A stretch of 64,000 nucleotides of DNA from Lachnospiraceae bacterium UBA1729 (GCA_002315945.1 DCIJ01000055.1:45123-109122), one strand, 5' to 3'; shown: positions 16,738-25,970, counted from the stretch's first letter. The notes: a model not told the origin generated them from the sequence alone. Made by a program: numbers and translations.

Positions 16738-17373
16738 CTACTGATTTAAAAATTCCACAAACCTCTTGGCATTATCCAAATTCTTCGAATTCACAATAAT
16801 ACCCACTGCCACCTGACTGGCCCCTTTGGTACCATCAAACATTTCCCTGTTAAAAAAAGCAGGAAGCTTTTCTGCTCGTATTCCCAACACCCTGCCGTCA
16901 GCCGCAACGACTTTGTCTGGCATATTAGACAGCTCCTCATCAGAAAAAATCTGTCTTAAATCCATAAAAAAGCCTGCATCCGCCTCCTGATTAAAGGATT
17001 TAAGCTCAGTCACCAGAATATCCAGGTCTCCTGCATTAACCAGAGCCATAAGCTTGGCATTGTACATGGCACTGGTATAGCTTTGGTCATCTTCTGTTGA
17101 GCCACCCATCTGGCAGACCACTTCATACTTCTTAGTATCAATCCGGGCGAACTCTTCGTAATCCTCTATCAGTGATGTATCATCCACTACTGTTGTGTCA
17201 AATATCATTATGGACAGAGCTTTTTCCTTCGCTGTCGCTATACTTACTATAACAGAGCAGACTATCAACAGCAACACGGCGCCTCCGATTGCATGCCATT
17301 TATAGTACATCCAGAAGTACTCGCACTTCTTTGCAAAGCTGTAATTTTTGTCTCTTATTGTAGGTTCATTCAT
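16738..17373 (-). CDS. Membrane-anchored protein with solute-binding-like C-terminus
   Basis: Uncharacterised protein of 211 residues. The N-terminal 25 residues are cytoplasmic, one TM segment (GGAVLLLIVCSVIVSIATA) follows, and the rest is extracellular. The outer part ends in VAVGIIVNSKNLDNAKRFVEFL, a typical end of extracellular solute-binding proteins, and contains DLDILVTELKSF. It is only about half the usual size of a binding protein. The gene lies 25 bp upstream of the EAL-domain gene in the same direction, which suggests a sensory or accessory role to that enzyme. No family name can be given with confidence. Confidence 0.7.
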   Translation of the reverse strand: MNEPTIRDKNYSFAKKCEYFWMYYKWHAIGGAVLLLIVCSVIVSIATAKEKALSIMIFDTTVVDDTSLIEDYEEFARIDTKKYEVVCQMGGSTEDDQSYTSAMYNAKLMALVNAGDLDILVTELKSFNQEADAGFFMDLRQIFSDEELSNMPDKVVAADGRVLGIRAEKLPAFFNREMFDGTKGASQVAVGIIVNSKNLDNAKRFVEFLNQ

Positions 17374-17439
17374 TCAAGCTATTCCTTGTGATAAACATCG
17401 TAATGCCACTTACTTTGCTGGTGGCCTTGCAATAAATAC

Positions 17440-17467
17440 AGAAAAGGAGACCCCCTAAGGGCTCTCC
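17440..17467 (-). terminator. Terminator of acpP
   Basis: On the minus strand GGAGAGCCC pairs with GGGGTCTCC (17446-17467), followed by TTTTC. It lies 30 bp after the acpP stop codon. Confidence 0.7.
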
Positions 17468-17496
17468 CTAATTTTCCTTATAGTATGTGCTAAAAA

Positions 17497-17721
17497 TTAG
17501 TCAGCGTTAGCCTTAATGTAATCAATTACATCGCCCACAGTCTGCATACCCTCTAAATCCTCCTGTGGAATCTCAACACCGTATTCTTCTTCAAAAGCCA
17601 TTACAAGTTCAAACAAATCCAAAGAGTCTGCACCCAGATCATCCTTAAAAGAGGTATCCTCTGTAATTTCCATATCAACATTTAACTGTTCCCTGATTAT
17701 CTCTGTAACTTTCTCTAACAT
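17497..17721 (-). CDS. acpP: Acyl carrier protein
   Basis: Carries growing acyl chains in fatty acid synthesis. It is 74 residues, the family norm, and very acidic, with Ser33 in [11 protein letters not shown] as the site for 4'-phosphopantetheine. The ribosome site AAAGGAG lies before the ATG. It is a single-gene unit with its own promoter (17832-17860) and terminator (17440-17467). No fab genes are next to it, so it could also serve another acyl pathway, but the sequence is that of a standard primary-type ACP. Confidence 0.95.
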   Translation of the reverse strand: MLEKVTEIIREQLNVDMEITEDTSFKDDLGADSLDLFELVMAFEEEYGVEIPQEDLEGMQTVGDVIDYIKANAD

Positions 17722-17831
17722 TATTACGACTCCTTTTTTGCTATACCTTCTAAAAATGATATTTAATATTTAGATGCCACAATCAATGTTTCAACGCATC
17801 CGCCCGCAAACAAAATGTTCTTACTGATTTA

Positions 17832-17860
17832 AGAATATTAACATACATTTCTTTTGTCAA
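17832..17860 (-). promoter_or_regulatory. Promoter of acpP
   Basis: On the minus strand TTGACA (17855-17860), a 17-bp spacer and TATTCT (17832-17837). It is about 110 bp upstream of the acpP start. Confidence 0.65.
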
Positions 17861-17936
17861 CAGGTTTAAAAAAATAACCCCATATATTTTGTCTAATTAA
17901 TATATTAGCCATTTAATATCTTAGCCATATGATATT

Positions 17937-18797
17937 CTAACAATTTAATTCTCTGTATATATCTCTCTTGCTGACTCCCCTGTCAGCTGCCACCATCTTC
18001 ATGGCATTTTTTTCGTCCATGCCCTGCTTTCTATAGATATCCATATGCTCCTCAAGGCTCATTGAATTATAGTTTTCTCTTTCAGAAGCAACAAACTGTT
18101 CTTTATCAGCTCCTCCCAGTACCAGCACATATTCTCCTCTGGGTTCATTCTCCTCAAAGTATTCCAGCGCCTTTTCCAGTGTGGTGGGCATCACCGTTTC
18201 AAATTTTTTAGTCAGCTCCCTGCACAGGGTAAGTTTTCTGTCTCCCAGCTCTCTGTATAAAAGCTCCAGGGTTTTAACCAGGTGGTGAGGGGCCTCATAG
18301 AGAATTACAGTGCGGAATTCATTTTTAAGACTTTCCACAACTTCTCGCCGCTCCTTCTTGCCCTTGGAATCTCTGTCTGCAGGAAGAAATCCCTCAAAGA
18401 TAAATCTTCTGGCCGGAAGTCCTGACAGTGTCAGCGCTGTTATGCAGGCACAGGCTCCCGGAAGGCTTGTGACTGTGATGCCTCTCTCATGGCACAGACT
18501 GACCAACACCTCTCCCGGATCTGATATGGCGGGAGTCCCGGCATCTGTAATCAGTGCAACCACTGTACCTGAGAGCATTTTATCCGTCAGCTCTCTTGCT
18601 TTTTCCACCTTGTTATACTCATGATAACTGGTCATTGGAGTATGTATATCAAAATGATTTAATAGTTTTATGCTGTTTCTGGTATCCTCTGCGGCTATGA
18701 TATCAGCCTGTGAAAGGGCCTCTATCACTCTGGGGGTCATATCATTCAGATTCCCTATGGGAGTTGCGCATAGGATAAGTTTTCCAATTTCACTCAT
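17937..18797 (-). CDS. rsmI: 16S rRNA (cytidine-1402-2'-O)-methyltransferase
   Basis: Methylates the ribose of C1402 in 16S rRNA with SAM. It has the tetrapyrrole-methylase fold, 287 residues: LILCATPIGNLNDMTPR at the N-terminus, then AAEDTR, the SYHEYNK loop, VALITDAGTPAISDPG and SLPGACACITALTLSG. These are RsmI (YraL/YabC) signatures. The start is taken as the ATG at 18797. A TTG two codons upstream is possible, but it overlaps the stop of the preceding gene. This is the last gene of the holB-yaaT cluster, as in Bacillus. Confidence 0.95.
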   Translation of the reverse strand: MSEIGKLILCATPIGNLNDMTPRVIEALSQADIIAAEDTRNSIKLLNHFDIHTPMTSYHEYNKVEKARELTDKMLSGTVVALITDAGTPAISDPGEVLVSLCHERGITVTSLPGACACITALTLSGLPARRFIFEGFLPADRDSKGKKERREVVESLKNEFRTVILYEAPHHLVKTLELLYRELGDRKLTLCRELTKKFETVMPTTLEKALEYFEENEPRGEYVLVLGGADKEQFVASERENYNSMSLEEHMDIYRKQGMDEKNAMKMVAADRGVSKRDIYRELNC

Positions 18798-18799
18798 AA

Positions 18800-19564
18800 T
18801 CAATATCCATATATCTGATAAATCTCATCTGTATACTTATTGGGGGACTCATATACAATAATGGGCTTTTCTACTATCATTCCTCGTTTCCCGCCCCGGA
18901 CTGCCTCAATCAGTACCATATTGGGTTCCCTGTCCACGTAAGGGTATACTAACTGCATTCGCTTGGGTTCAAGCCGGTATTTTTGTAAAACCTCAAATAT
19001 TTCTGCCAGTCTCTGGGGCCTGTGTACCATGCAGAATCTCCCCTGGGGCTTAAGTGTAAGACTTGCCTGACTAATTACATCCTCCAGTGAACACAGCACC
19101 TCATGCCTGGCTATGGCCTTGGCATCAGTTGGATTCTTCAGGCCATGAGTATTAGCCATATAGGGTGGATTACAGGTAACCAGGTCAAATCGGGCCTTGC
19201 CATAGATATGGCTGGCTTCCTTAACATCTCCCAGGTCCACCCTCAGCACATTATCCAGGTTGTTAAGCTGCACACTTCGCCTGGCCATATCTGCGCTGTC
19301 AGGCTGTATCTCCAGACAGAATCCCTCTTCTATTGCCATTTTAGCCGTCAGCAAAATTGGAATAATTCCTGTGCCTGTGCACATATCCAAAAGCTTTACA
19401 GACTTTTCTTTTGCATTATTCTGACGGGTATTTTTCAAACTTACAAACCCGGAAAGCAGCACTGCATCCATACCAAAACAAAATCGGTCTGGATCCTGTA
19501 TGATTTGCAGATTGTTTCTCTGCAAATCATCAATACGCTCTCCGGGTTTCAAATTAATCATCAT
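18800..19564 (-). CDS. tRNA1(Val) adenine-N6-methyltransferase-like protein (YabB)
   Basis: SAM-dependent N6-adenine methyltransferase, 254 residues. It has the SAM motif LLDMCTGTGIIPILLTAK and the catalytic NPPY motif in DLVTCNPPYMANTHG, as in YfiC/TrmN6 and Bacillus YabB. Its place between yaaT and rsmI matches B. subtilis yabB. The target is tRNA by homology and the exact base is not proven. It overlaps the end of yaaT by 11 bp, so translation is coupled. Confidence 0.9.
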   Translation of the reverse strand: MMINLKPGERIDDLQRNNLQIIQDPDRFCFGMDAVLLSGFVSLKNTRQNNAKEKSVKLLDMCTGTGIIPILLTAKMAIEEGFCLEIQPDSADMARRSVQLNNLDNVLRVDLGDVKEASHIYGKARFDLVTCNPPYMANTHGLKNPTDAKAIARHEVLCSLEDVISQASLTLKPQGRFCMVHRPQRLAEIFEVLQKYRLEPKRMQLVYPYVDREPNMVLIEAVRGGKRGMIVEKPIIVYESPNKYTDEIYQIYGY

Positions 19565-20486
19565 TTAGATTGCTCTTGCTTTCTCTTTTCTCAAGGGCTT
19601 CCAGAGCCTGAAGCTCCTTCTCCTCCTGAGATACATTATCCTTGTCCTTATCCTTCTTCTTATTCTTATGATGACGCTTTTTAAACCTAAGTTCATCGGC
19701 CTTGCAATCAACTATTTCTTTTTCATCATCCTTTTCAATAAGGACCTTAACTGTCTGACGTAAGATATTGACACTGTAAACAGTACCTCTTCTGCCATCC
19801 TCCAGAGTGACCTGATCCCCATTGCCAGGCATATGACGATTCAACTCCTCATAGGTGTCTTCCTCATGCTTCAGGCAACACATAAGTCTTCCACATACAC
19901 CGGAAATCTTGGTAGGGTTGAGGCTTAGATTCTGCTCCTTGGCCATCTTGATTGATACTGGAATAAAATCTGATAAATGTCCATGACAGCATAGAGGTCT
20001 TCCACAGATTCCTATTCCCCCCAATATTTTGGTTTCATCTCTGACACCAATCTGTCTAAGCTCAATTCTTGTCTTGAATACAGAAGCAAGATCCTTAACC
20101 AGGTCTCTAAAATCCACTCTGCCATCAGCCGTAAAATAGAACAGCACCTTGTTATTATCAAAGGTATATTCAGCATCAATAAGCTTCATGTCCAGTTCGT
20201 GCTTCGCTATTCTTTCCTTACAGGTTTTAAAAGCCTCTCTTTCCTTGATCTTGTTCTCAGTCTGCTGCTTTTCATCCTTTTCTGTAGCAATTCTGATTAT
20301 GGGCTTTAACTGTTTGTTAAACTTGCCATCCTCTATCTGTGTAGGTTTGCAAACTACTGTACCATACTCAATTCCGCGGGAAGTCTCAACTATTACATGC
20401 ATTCCCCTCTTAAGTGCAAAATCCAGGGGATCAAAATAATAAATCTTGCCCGCTGTTCTGAATCTGATTCCAACTATTTTTTTCAC
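19554..20486 (-). CDS. ricT: RicT/YaaT-type PSP1-domain protein
   Basis: Regulatory iron-sulfur protein of the PSP1 family, 310 residues. In Bacillus, RicT (YaaT) works with YmcA and YlbF on RNase Y-dependent mRNA maturation and on Spo0A control. The PSP1 domain contains the Cys motifs GGIGICGRPLCCHGHLSDF and SGVCGRLMCCLKHEEDTY, which hold the cluster. The C-terminal 50 residues form a Lys-rich and charged tail (KKRHHKNKKKDKDKD) that is longer than in Bacillus. The gene follows holB by about 11 bp, the conserved order. Confidence 0.93.
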   Translation of the reverse strand: MKKIVGIRFRTAGKIYYFDPLDFALKRGMHVIVETSRGIEYGTVVCKPTQIEDGKFNKQLKPIIRIATEKDEKQQTENKIKEREAFKTCKERIAKHELDMKLIDAEYTFDNNKVLFYFTADGRVDFRDLVKDLASVFKTRIELRQIGVRDETKILGGIGICGRPLCCHGHLSDFIPVSIKMAKEQNLSLNPTKISGVCGRLMCCLKHEEDTYEELNRHMPGNGDQVTLEDGRRGTVYSVNILRQTVKVLIEKDDEKEIVDCKADELRFKKRHHKNKKKDKDKDNVSQEEKELQALEALEKRESKSNLNDD

Positions 20487-20497
20487 AATCTATAACC

Positions 20498-21490
20498 TCA
20501 ACTATTGTCCCTTATTGTCATAAGCAACAATTCCATTGTCAGATCAAAGTTTACATTAGCTCTGATTCTGAGTTTTGCTGTTTCCAAAGCATTGAGAATT
20601 TCCTCAATACCCTCATATTCACATCGGTCAGATACCCGTGTAATCTGATCCATTTCTTCCTTGAAGATAATGGAGTCCACATCTCTGGTGGCCTTATACA
20701 TGAGAATATCTCTATACCATACAGCTATAATATCCAGATATTCACCTATTTCAAGCTTATACTCTCCAATTCGTTTCATGTTGGCTATTATTTCCGCATC
20801 ATCCATTGATGATATGTTACGAAGAAGTGAGAGCGCCTCGTCACGAATGTTTTCAAATTCTTCACTGGAAGCCAACAGCTTAGCCTTACCAATATTGCCT
20901 CTGGCAAAGGCTACGCAGATATCTGCCTTATAGGAAGGCACCTTAACATTCTCCTGCAGATACTTTTTTACCAGCTTGTCTGCCACAGGCTTCATATGTA
21001 GCACAGTGGCTCTGCTTAGTATTGTCTGCAGCAGAGAATTTTCATTAGTGGTAAGAATCAGAATTATTCCATATGCAGGTGGCTCCTCCAAAGTCTTCAA
21101 TAGAGCATTCTGCGTCTGTACAGTCATTTTCTCGCCTTCATTAATAATGTAAATCTTATATTTTCCATTATAAGGCTTGATAACCATATCATTGACTATC
21201 TGGTTCCTTACATCATCCACACCAATTGAATTAGGTTTCTCATGGGAAACCCTAATTATATCCGGATGATTACCCGCTGCAGCCTGCTTACAGGACGCGC
21301 AGATTCCACAGGGTCTGTCTGTACCGTTCTCACACTGCAGAGCCTGTGCAAATATTTTGGCAATATATTCTTTTCCGGAGTATCTGTCTCCAACGATTAC
21401 ATAGGCATGTCCCGGTGTGCCGCTTGTGCATGCCGTCTCCAGCTGTTTTCTAATATGCTCCTGCCCAATAATGTCTTCAAAGCCTGCCAT
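20498..21490 (-). CDS. holB: DNA polymerase III delta' subunit
   Basis: Clamp-loader subunit of the replicative polymerase, AAA+ family, 330 residues. It has an N-terminal ATPase-like domain with the P-loop VGDRYSGKEYIAK, a Zn module with four Cys (CENGTDRPCGICASCK), IYIINEGEKMTVQTQNALLKTLEEPP and the SRATVLHMK sensor. The ATG at 21490 is chosen, with GAGG upstream, over a GTG at 21502. The gene lies between yaaR and yaaT, the Bacillus order. Confidence 0.95.
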   Translation of the reverse strand: MAGFEDIIGQEHIRKQLETACTSGTPGHAYVIVGDRYSGKEYIAKIFAQALQCENGTDRPCGICASCKQAAAGNHPDIIRVSHEKPNSIGVDDVRNQIVNDMVIKPYNGKYKIYIINEGEKMTVQTQNALLKTLEEPPAYGIILILTTNENSLLQTILSRATVLHMKPVADKLVKKYLQENVKVPSYKADICVAFARGNIGKAKLLASSEEFENIRDEALSLLRNISSMDDAEIIANMKRIGEYKLEIGEYLDIIAVWYRDILMYKATRDVDSIIFKEEMDQITRVSDRCEYEGIEEILNALETAKLRIRANVNFDLTMELLLMTIRDNS

Positions 21491-21518
21491 ATAATACCTC
21501 ACACCTTATCTTTTGCCA

Positions 21519-21959
21519 TCAGGTAAAGATGTCCAATAGCAATCCCTGTATCTCACCAATACGCGCCAGAATCGCTATATTATCCTTTTCATCATTTACC
21601 AGCTCCTGAGCCAGCAAATCCAAAGTCTCATCAACTCTTCTTATTATACCATAAACACGGTGTCTTCCTCGCCTGTCCAGAAAATTTTCTCTGGAAAATT
21701 TATGAGACCTGTTCACAACCTCATTCAGGAAATCCTTAATCAGTCCCCTGTAATGCTTCATATCCCTTACATCGCGCTTCTTGGCAATCTTTTCCCCTTC
21801 CGTCGTAATGGCTGTCAGCATCATTGATAACTGCTCCTGAAGAGATGCATCATCCACCCTGGAGGCCAGTACAAACTTAAAGCCACCATCACTGACCTGG
21901 GGCTGTCCGGCAGTATCTGCCGGTTGTATGGGAGTTGTCTGATTTACTTTAATATCCAT
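21519..21959 (-). CDS. YaaR-family protein (DUF327)
   Basis: Small helical cytoplasmic protein of 146 residues and unknown biochemical role. The order PLP decarboxylase - yaaR - holB - yaaT is the same as in Bacillus (yaaO ... yaaR-holB-yaaT). It begins with a low-complexity stretch to about residue 25 and then a helical domain with DMKHYRGLIKDFLNEVV and RHRVYGIIRRVDETLD. The start overlaps the preceding decarboxylase gene by 16 bp. Family membership rests on length, sequence style and position. Confidence 0.82.
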   Translation of the reverse strand: MDIKVNQTTPIQPADTAGQPQVSDGGFKFVLASRVDDASLQEQLSMMLTAITTEGEKIAKKRDVRDMKHYRGLIKDFLNEVVNRSHKFSRENFLDRRGRHRVYGIIRRVDETLDLLAQELVNDEKDNIAILARIGEIQGLLLDIFT

Positions 21960-23353
21960 AGCTTACCATCATCAAGCCCCTCAACCATAAGTCCCGAATC
22001 AATATAGGAGCCAATCATTCCAATATGGGTTTTATTAATTATTTCGCCCGGAACCAGTAAGGGAATCCCCGGTGGATACAGCTGTACAAATCCGGCGCTC
22101 TTTTCTCCCTCACACAGTTCAGGCTTTTCCTGTCTGCTCTGGGCATCCATCGCTTCCCGCAGGTTTATGCTTTCAATATTTTTTTCGGCAAAAAAACTGT
22201 TTTCATATAGCCCTGCCCGGTTGTTGTGCTCATCTGTTGGGAGATATTCTATTATATCATCTATCCCTTCCAAAGCACAAAACAGTCTTTCAAAACCTTC
22301 TTTACTGTCCATAAGAGATGCCAGACAGCACACATACTGGCCGGTTACCATTTCAGGCTCTATAAGGTAATCATCCCTTAATGCTCTTCCAATCTGTACC
22401 CCGTCAAAAGCCTTCTGACTACTTTTATTAAAAATAATTATTTTCGAAATATCCTTGTCAGCCCGCCTTGGTACAACACCAATGTTTTTTAGGCCTTCAG
22501 CTCTGTCGTAAAAATCATTAATATTCTCGAAGAATTCTTCTGTCAGCTTAAGTCCTTCCTGTTTTAACAGGCAAAAGCACTGTTCTATCATTGCCATCAG
22601 TAGATAGGACGGACTGCTGCTCATATATACAGACAAATACTTGTCCAGCTTTTCTTTGCTCACCAGATTTCCCTGCAGGTGAACCACCGCAGTCTGTGTA
22701 GGTGCCGGCAGAGTCTTGTGTATGCTATGTATTACAATATCCGCACCAGCTTCAAGTGCCCCCTTGGGGAATCTTTTATCCAGAAAAAAATGCGCCCCAT
22801 GGGCTTCATCCACAATAAGCGGAACACCTGCTTCATGACACAGGTTCGCAATTCTCTCAACGTCACTTACAATTCCATCATAGGTTGGAGATGTAATAAA
22901 AACCCCTTTGGTATCAGGATGCCTGTCCAGAAGGTACCCTATTGTTTCGGGATTCATCCTGCCAGCAAACATGCCCTCATTTTCAGGATATGCATATACG
23001 CAGTGCAGATTTCTAAGCCCACAGGCATTAAAAGCCGCCTTATGGCTGCGCCTGTCCAGAATTATTTTTTCCCCATCCTTTAGGGACCCGCTGATGGCCG
23101 CCAGTATTCCTGCTGTACTGCCATTTACAGAGATTCTGGTGTATGCTCCACCGTAGAAATCCCCAATCTGGCACTGGAGCTCCTTAAGTATTCCCTGGGC
23201 ATGATGAAGATTATCAAAATTTTCTATTTCTGTAATATCAAACCTGTATGCTTCATCAAAGGCAGTATTACTCATATGTCTTTTATGTCCAGGCATATGA
23301 AAGGGATACACCCCCTTATTATTTAATTCTTCCAACCTCTCAGTAAGCTTCAT
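21944..23353 (-). CDS. PLP-dependent Orn/Lys/Arg decarboxylase-type enzyme
   Basis: PLP enzyme of fold type I, 469 residues, of the Orn/Lys/Arg decarboxylase (SpeA/YaaO) family. Motifs: the N-terminal FHMPGHKR, the PLP-binding VDEAHGAHFF and the Schiff-base lysine in HSIHKTLPAPTQTAVVH. It lacks the long N-terminal wing of the inducible E. coli enzymes, like YaaO. The probable product is a polyamine precursor such as cadaverine or agmatine, with the substrate amino acid undetermined. The gene overlaps yaaR (16 bp) and the kinase-like gene upstream (14 bp), so the three are translationally coupled. Confidence 0.9.
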   Translation of the reverse strand: MKLTERLEELNNKGVYPFHMPGHKRHMSNTAFDEAYRFDITEIENFDNLHHAQGILKELQCQIGDFYGGAYTRISVNGSTAGILAAISGSLKDGEKIILDRRSHKAAFNACGLRNLHCVYAYPENEGMFAGRMNPETIGYLLDRHPDTKGVFITSPTYDGIVSDVERIANLCHEAGVPLIVDEAHGAHFFLDKRFPKGALEAGADIVIHSIHKTLPAPTQTAVVHLQGNLVSKEKLDKYLSVYMSSSPSYLLMAMIEQCFCLLKQEGLKLTEEFFENINDFYDRAEGLKNIGVVPRRADKDISKIIIFNKSSQKAFDGVQIGRALRDDYLIEPEMVTGQYVCCLASLMDSKEGFERLFCALEGIDDIIEYLPTDEHNNRAGLYENSFFAEKNIESINLREAMDAQSRQEKPELCEGEKSAGFVQLYPPGIPLLVPGEIINKTHIGMIGSYIDSGLMVEGLDDGKLWILK

Positions 23354-23939
23354 TTCGAATATTTGATATATATGTTTTTATTTCATCAATGCATCTGTCC
23401 AGAGAATCATTATAAAAGCTTTTTTCTATTCCGGCCTGGGCCAGCTTTTCTTCAGAAAAATCATCTGCATCCGCCAGATATCTTCTGCAAAGTTCTCTGT
23501 ATTTGGGCTCCTGCTGATTGCGTTCTCTGGTTAGCGCTCTTAGAAGCCTCTCCCCGTCGTCAAGGTCAATATATATAGGAATAATTCTTTCTTCAGGCAA
23601 TGCATTCTTTGTATTTACAAAAGATTCTACCGTTCCAATAACAATATAGTCCTGATCCGCTGCCTTTGTCATTTCATCCAGGGCAGTAAAATAAATCCAT
23701 TCTCCGTGAACGGTGTTGTATACCCTGTATTCAACTACCTGACCGGCGCTTTTCATATCTTCAAACTGCTCTTTTGTTACAAAATGATATTCTCTGCCCG
23801 GCTTTTCTCCTGCACGAATAGGACGTGTAGTGAAGGGAATCAGCGGATCCAGCTTAATTGTCTTATCTTCAAGAAGTTTTTTATAGATTGTATCTTTTCC
23901 TGATGAGCTCTTGCCCATCATGTAAAACAGCATTCTCAT
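23340..23939 (-). CDS. Guanylate kinase-like P-loop kinase
   Basis: Nucleotide kinase fold of about 200 residues, related to guanylate kinase. P-loop MGKSSSGKDTIYKK near the N-terminus, then TTRPIRAGEKPGREYHFV (GMP-binding loop), VTKEQFEDMKSAGQVVEY and YIDLDDGERLLRAL. It replaces tmk in the usual tmk-yaaR-holB order. I favour the ATG at 23939, with weak AGAGAG upstream, over a GTG at 23957. Other guanylate kinases may exist in the genome, so the substrate is not certain. Confidence 0.85.
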   Translation of the reverse strand: MRMLFYMMGKSSSGKDTIYKKLLEDKTIKLDPLIPFTTRPIRAGEKPGREYHFVTKEQFEDMKSAGQVVEYRVYNTVHGEWIYFTALDEMTKAADQDYIVIGTVESFVNTKNALPEERIIPIYIDLDDGERLLRALTRERNQQEPKYRELCRRYLADADDFSEEKLAQAGIEKSFYNDSLDRCIDEIKTYISNIRNEAY

Positions 23940-23968
23940 TTCTATACTCTCTTGCACTTCAAATCAGT

Positions 23969-25669
23969 CTAATTTGTGACCGTCACATCGATTCCATCCT
24001 GTTGGGTATCAGTAGTCTCAGCCCCAACCTGTGGCTCTGCCCCGTTGGCATCCCCAGTATTTGCCGGATCAGAAGTCTCAGGCTTTTCCTCAGCATTTGC
24101 CTCAGGCGTCACTTCTGCTCCAGTCTCATTTTTTTCTTCAGGCTTATCTTCTACTACCGGCTCAGGTTCATACTCAGCACTTTCAGGATCATAAAACACT
24201 ACGCAGGGGAATCCCTTTTCAACATATTCATATATTTCCCGGGCCGCCTCCACAGGCAGATTTATGCAGCCATGGGAGCCATTGGTTTTATATATTCGTC
24301 CACCAAATTTATCTCTCCAGCTGGCATCATGCATGCCTTCATTTCCATTGAAGGGCATCCAGTAGCTTACAGGAGATGAGTAACCCTGACCCTTTAAGGT
24401 CGCGTCTCTTTCCTTGTAGGTAACTCCATATACACCAACATGAGTTCCGTTGCCCCTGGAAGTATTTCCTGACACAAAATCACTTTCCACAACAACCTTG
24501 CCCTCATGATACAGATACAGATGCTGGGTAGTAAGATTTATCTCTGCATAGGAAGGGCCAATGTCATCTTCGCCTCTGGCAAAGCCGCAATATCTGTACA
24601 CCGGCTCATATTTACTCTCTCCGCCCTTTTGAATGAGCTCAAATATTGCTTCTGCAGTTGCATCCCTGTCTACCCTCCAGCCATAGGCGCCCTGCTCTAT
24701 ATCAACCTCATGACCTTCTGTCGTAACAAAATGGTGGGTCTGTCCAAACAAATCATATTTTCTGGAAAGATTTTTTACATAGTTCAGTACCGGTTCGTAC
24801 TCAATCCATCCATGGGTATCATCCGTTTCAATCATTGGGAAGAGCACAGTATGATCTATTACAACCGGAATACCATGCCAGTCCACATCAATTTTTATTT
24901 TACACAGGTCTGTAAGACTCTTAATCCTGGGATCTTTCATCAGATCCAGGGCAGTTACCTGAGCCATTCTGTAGCAGTTTCTGTTCTGAAGATTCACGCT
25001 GTCATCAAGATTCACAACAGCATCACCAACAACCTTCAGAGTTTTCTCTCTTTCAAGAACAGTGCCCTCTGCTTCAGGCTCAATGTAGTAATTACAGTTT
25101 TCAGTATCCTCTACAAACGCAGCATCCCTTGGATCCCGTTTAGACTTGGAGAAGATTCCTGCATTCATTAATTCCTCCAGGCTTTCCTCATCATAGGATA
25201 TCTCTATGGGCAGCTGAATCTGTATTGGGTTAAAGTAGTATTTGGGCCACACCCAGGCATCCTGCTGTCTGAAGGCCTCTTTGAAATCTCCGCTAAAGGT
25301 GCATTTTAATCCTATGTCTGCAGCCGCAATATATACAGGCTCCATCTCCTTGGTCTCAATTGCAATGAAATAGTCAGCAACCCTTTCCTGTAGCAGAGCC
25401 TTAACCTCCGATTCAGTCATGTTGAACAGGCTTTCGTCCTCAGCAGTCACCCATGAAAAGTGAGAGGAAAAATAAAATACTGATGCCAGGTAAACTGCCA
25501 CAAGTACAGCCATCAGTCCCAGAACAAGCTTTATAGCAAACCCCATCTGAAAGCTTTTTTCCTTCTTCTCAGGTATATTATCTTTATTACCCTGTCCATC
25601 CTGTTTTGCACGCTTTGTTTTCTTATCTATACTATAATCCAGTTTTGGCGCTTTAAATTTATCTGCCAT
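23969..25669 (-). CDS. L,D-transpeptidase with peptidoglycan-binding domain
   Basis: Membrane-anchored wall cross-linking enzyme that makes 3-3 cross-links. Numbered from the ATG at 25669 (566 residues): short cytoplasmic tail, TM at about 45-67, PG_binding_4-type region about 80-330, YkuD domain about 340-495 with HGCINLP and catalytic Cys468, then a Pro/Glu/Thr-rich tail of about 65 residues. The architecture is like that of L,D-transpeptidase Ldt(fm). The start is preferred over a TTG at 25684 because GGAGAG lies 7 nt before it. The gene heads the operon through rsmI and follows the tRNA-Lys terminator. Confidence 0.93.
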   Translation of the reverse strand: MADKFKAPKLDYSIDKKTKRAKQDGQGNKDNIPEKKEKSFQMGFAIKLVLGLMAVLVAVYLASVFYFSSHFSWVTAEDESLFNMTESEVKALLQERVADYFIAIETKEMEPVYIAAADIGLKCTFSGDFKEAFRQQDAWVWPKYYFNPIQIQLPIEISYDEESLEELMNAGIFSKSKRDPRDAAFVEDTENCNYYIEPEAEGTVLEREKTLKVVGDAVVNLDDSVNLQNRNCYRMAQVTALDLMKDPRIKSLTDLCKIKIDVDWHGIPVVIDHTVLFPMIETDDTHGWIEYEPVLNYVKNLSRKYDLFGQTHHFVTTEGHEVDIEQGAYGWRVDRDATAEAIFELIQKGGESKYEPVYRYCGFARGEDDIGPSYAEINLTTQHLYLYHEGKVVVESDFVSGNTSRGNGTHVGVYGVTYKERDATLKGQGYSSPVSYWMPFNGNEGMHDASWRDKFGGRIYKTNGSHGCINLPVEAAREIYEYVEKGFPCVVFYDPESAEYEPEPVVEDKPEEKNETGAEVTPEANAEEKPETSDPANTGDANGAEPQVGAETTDTQQDGIDVTVTN

Positions 25670-25689
25670 AACGTATCTCTCCAAAACAC

Positions 25690-25731
25690 AACGTCACACG
25701 TTTTACGCGATCCTTATGATAAATACAAAAA
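25690..25731 (+). repeat. Possible third copy of a 40-bp intergenic repeat
   Basis: A sequence related, with a few gaps, to the better copies at 29675-29714 and 38874-38913: ACACG, a TTACGCGA-like core, TCCTTATGATAAATA, then an A-run. It lies between the Ldt gene and the tRNA terminator. The match is weaker than that between the other two copies. Confidence 0.35.
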
Positions 25732-25758
25732 AACCGAAAGACAAATCTGCCTTTCGGT
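25724..25758 (-). terminator. Terminator of the tRNA cluster
   Basis: ACCGAAAG (25733-25740) pairs with CTTTCGGT (25751-25758), and on the minus strand a run of seven T follows. It lies 18 bp after tRNA-Lys. Confidence 0.85.
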
Positions 25759-25775
25759 TCAGTGAACTATTTCAG

Positions 25776-25848
25776 TGAGACACGGGGGGCTCGAACCCCC
25801 GACAACTTGATTAAAAGTCAAGTGCTCTACCACCTGAGCTAGTGTCCC
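25776..25848 (-). tRNA. tRNA-Lys (anticodon TTT)
   Basis: 73 nt on the minus strand. Acceptor GGGACAC pairs with GTGTCTC (one G-U pair). Anticodon stem CTTGA/TCAAG with TTT, and T-loop TTCGAGC. It is the last of six tRNAs in one cluster. Confidence 0.95.
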
Positions 25849-25898
25849 CTATCTAGGCATCTGCCTATCTCTATTGACGCATCCGCGAATTCAAAGCA

Positions 25899-25970
25899 CT
25901 GGGCTAACTGGATTCGAACCAGCGAATGCAGGAGTCAAAGTCCTGTGCCTTACCGCTTGGCGATAGCCCA
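25899..25970 (-). tRNA. tRNA-Gln (anticodon TTG)
   Basis: 72 nt on the minus strand. Acceptor TGGGCTA pairs with TAGCCCA, and the anticodon arm CAGGA/TCCTG contains TTG. The discriminator is G, as is usual for tRNA-Gln. Confidence 0.95.

Noticed and set aside
17722..17936. FapR or FabT operator before acpP
   Set aside because: Neither the FapR nor the FabT consensus is seen; only a standard promoter.
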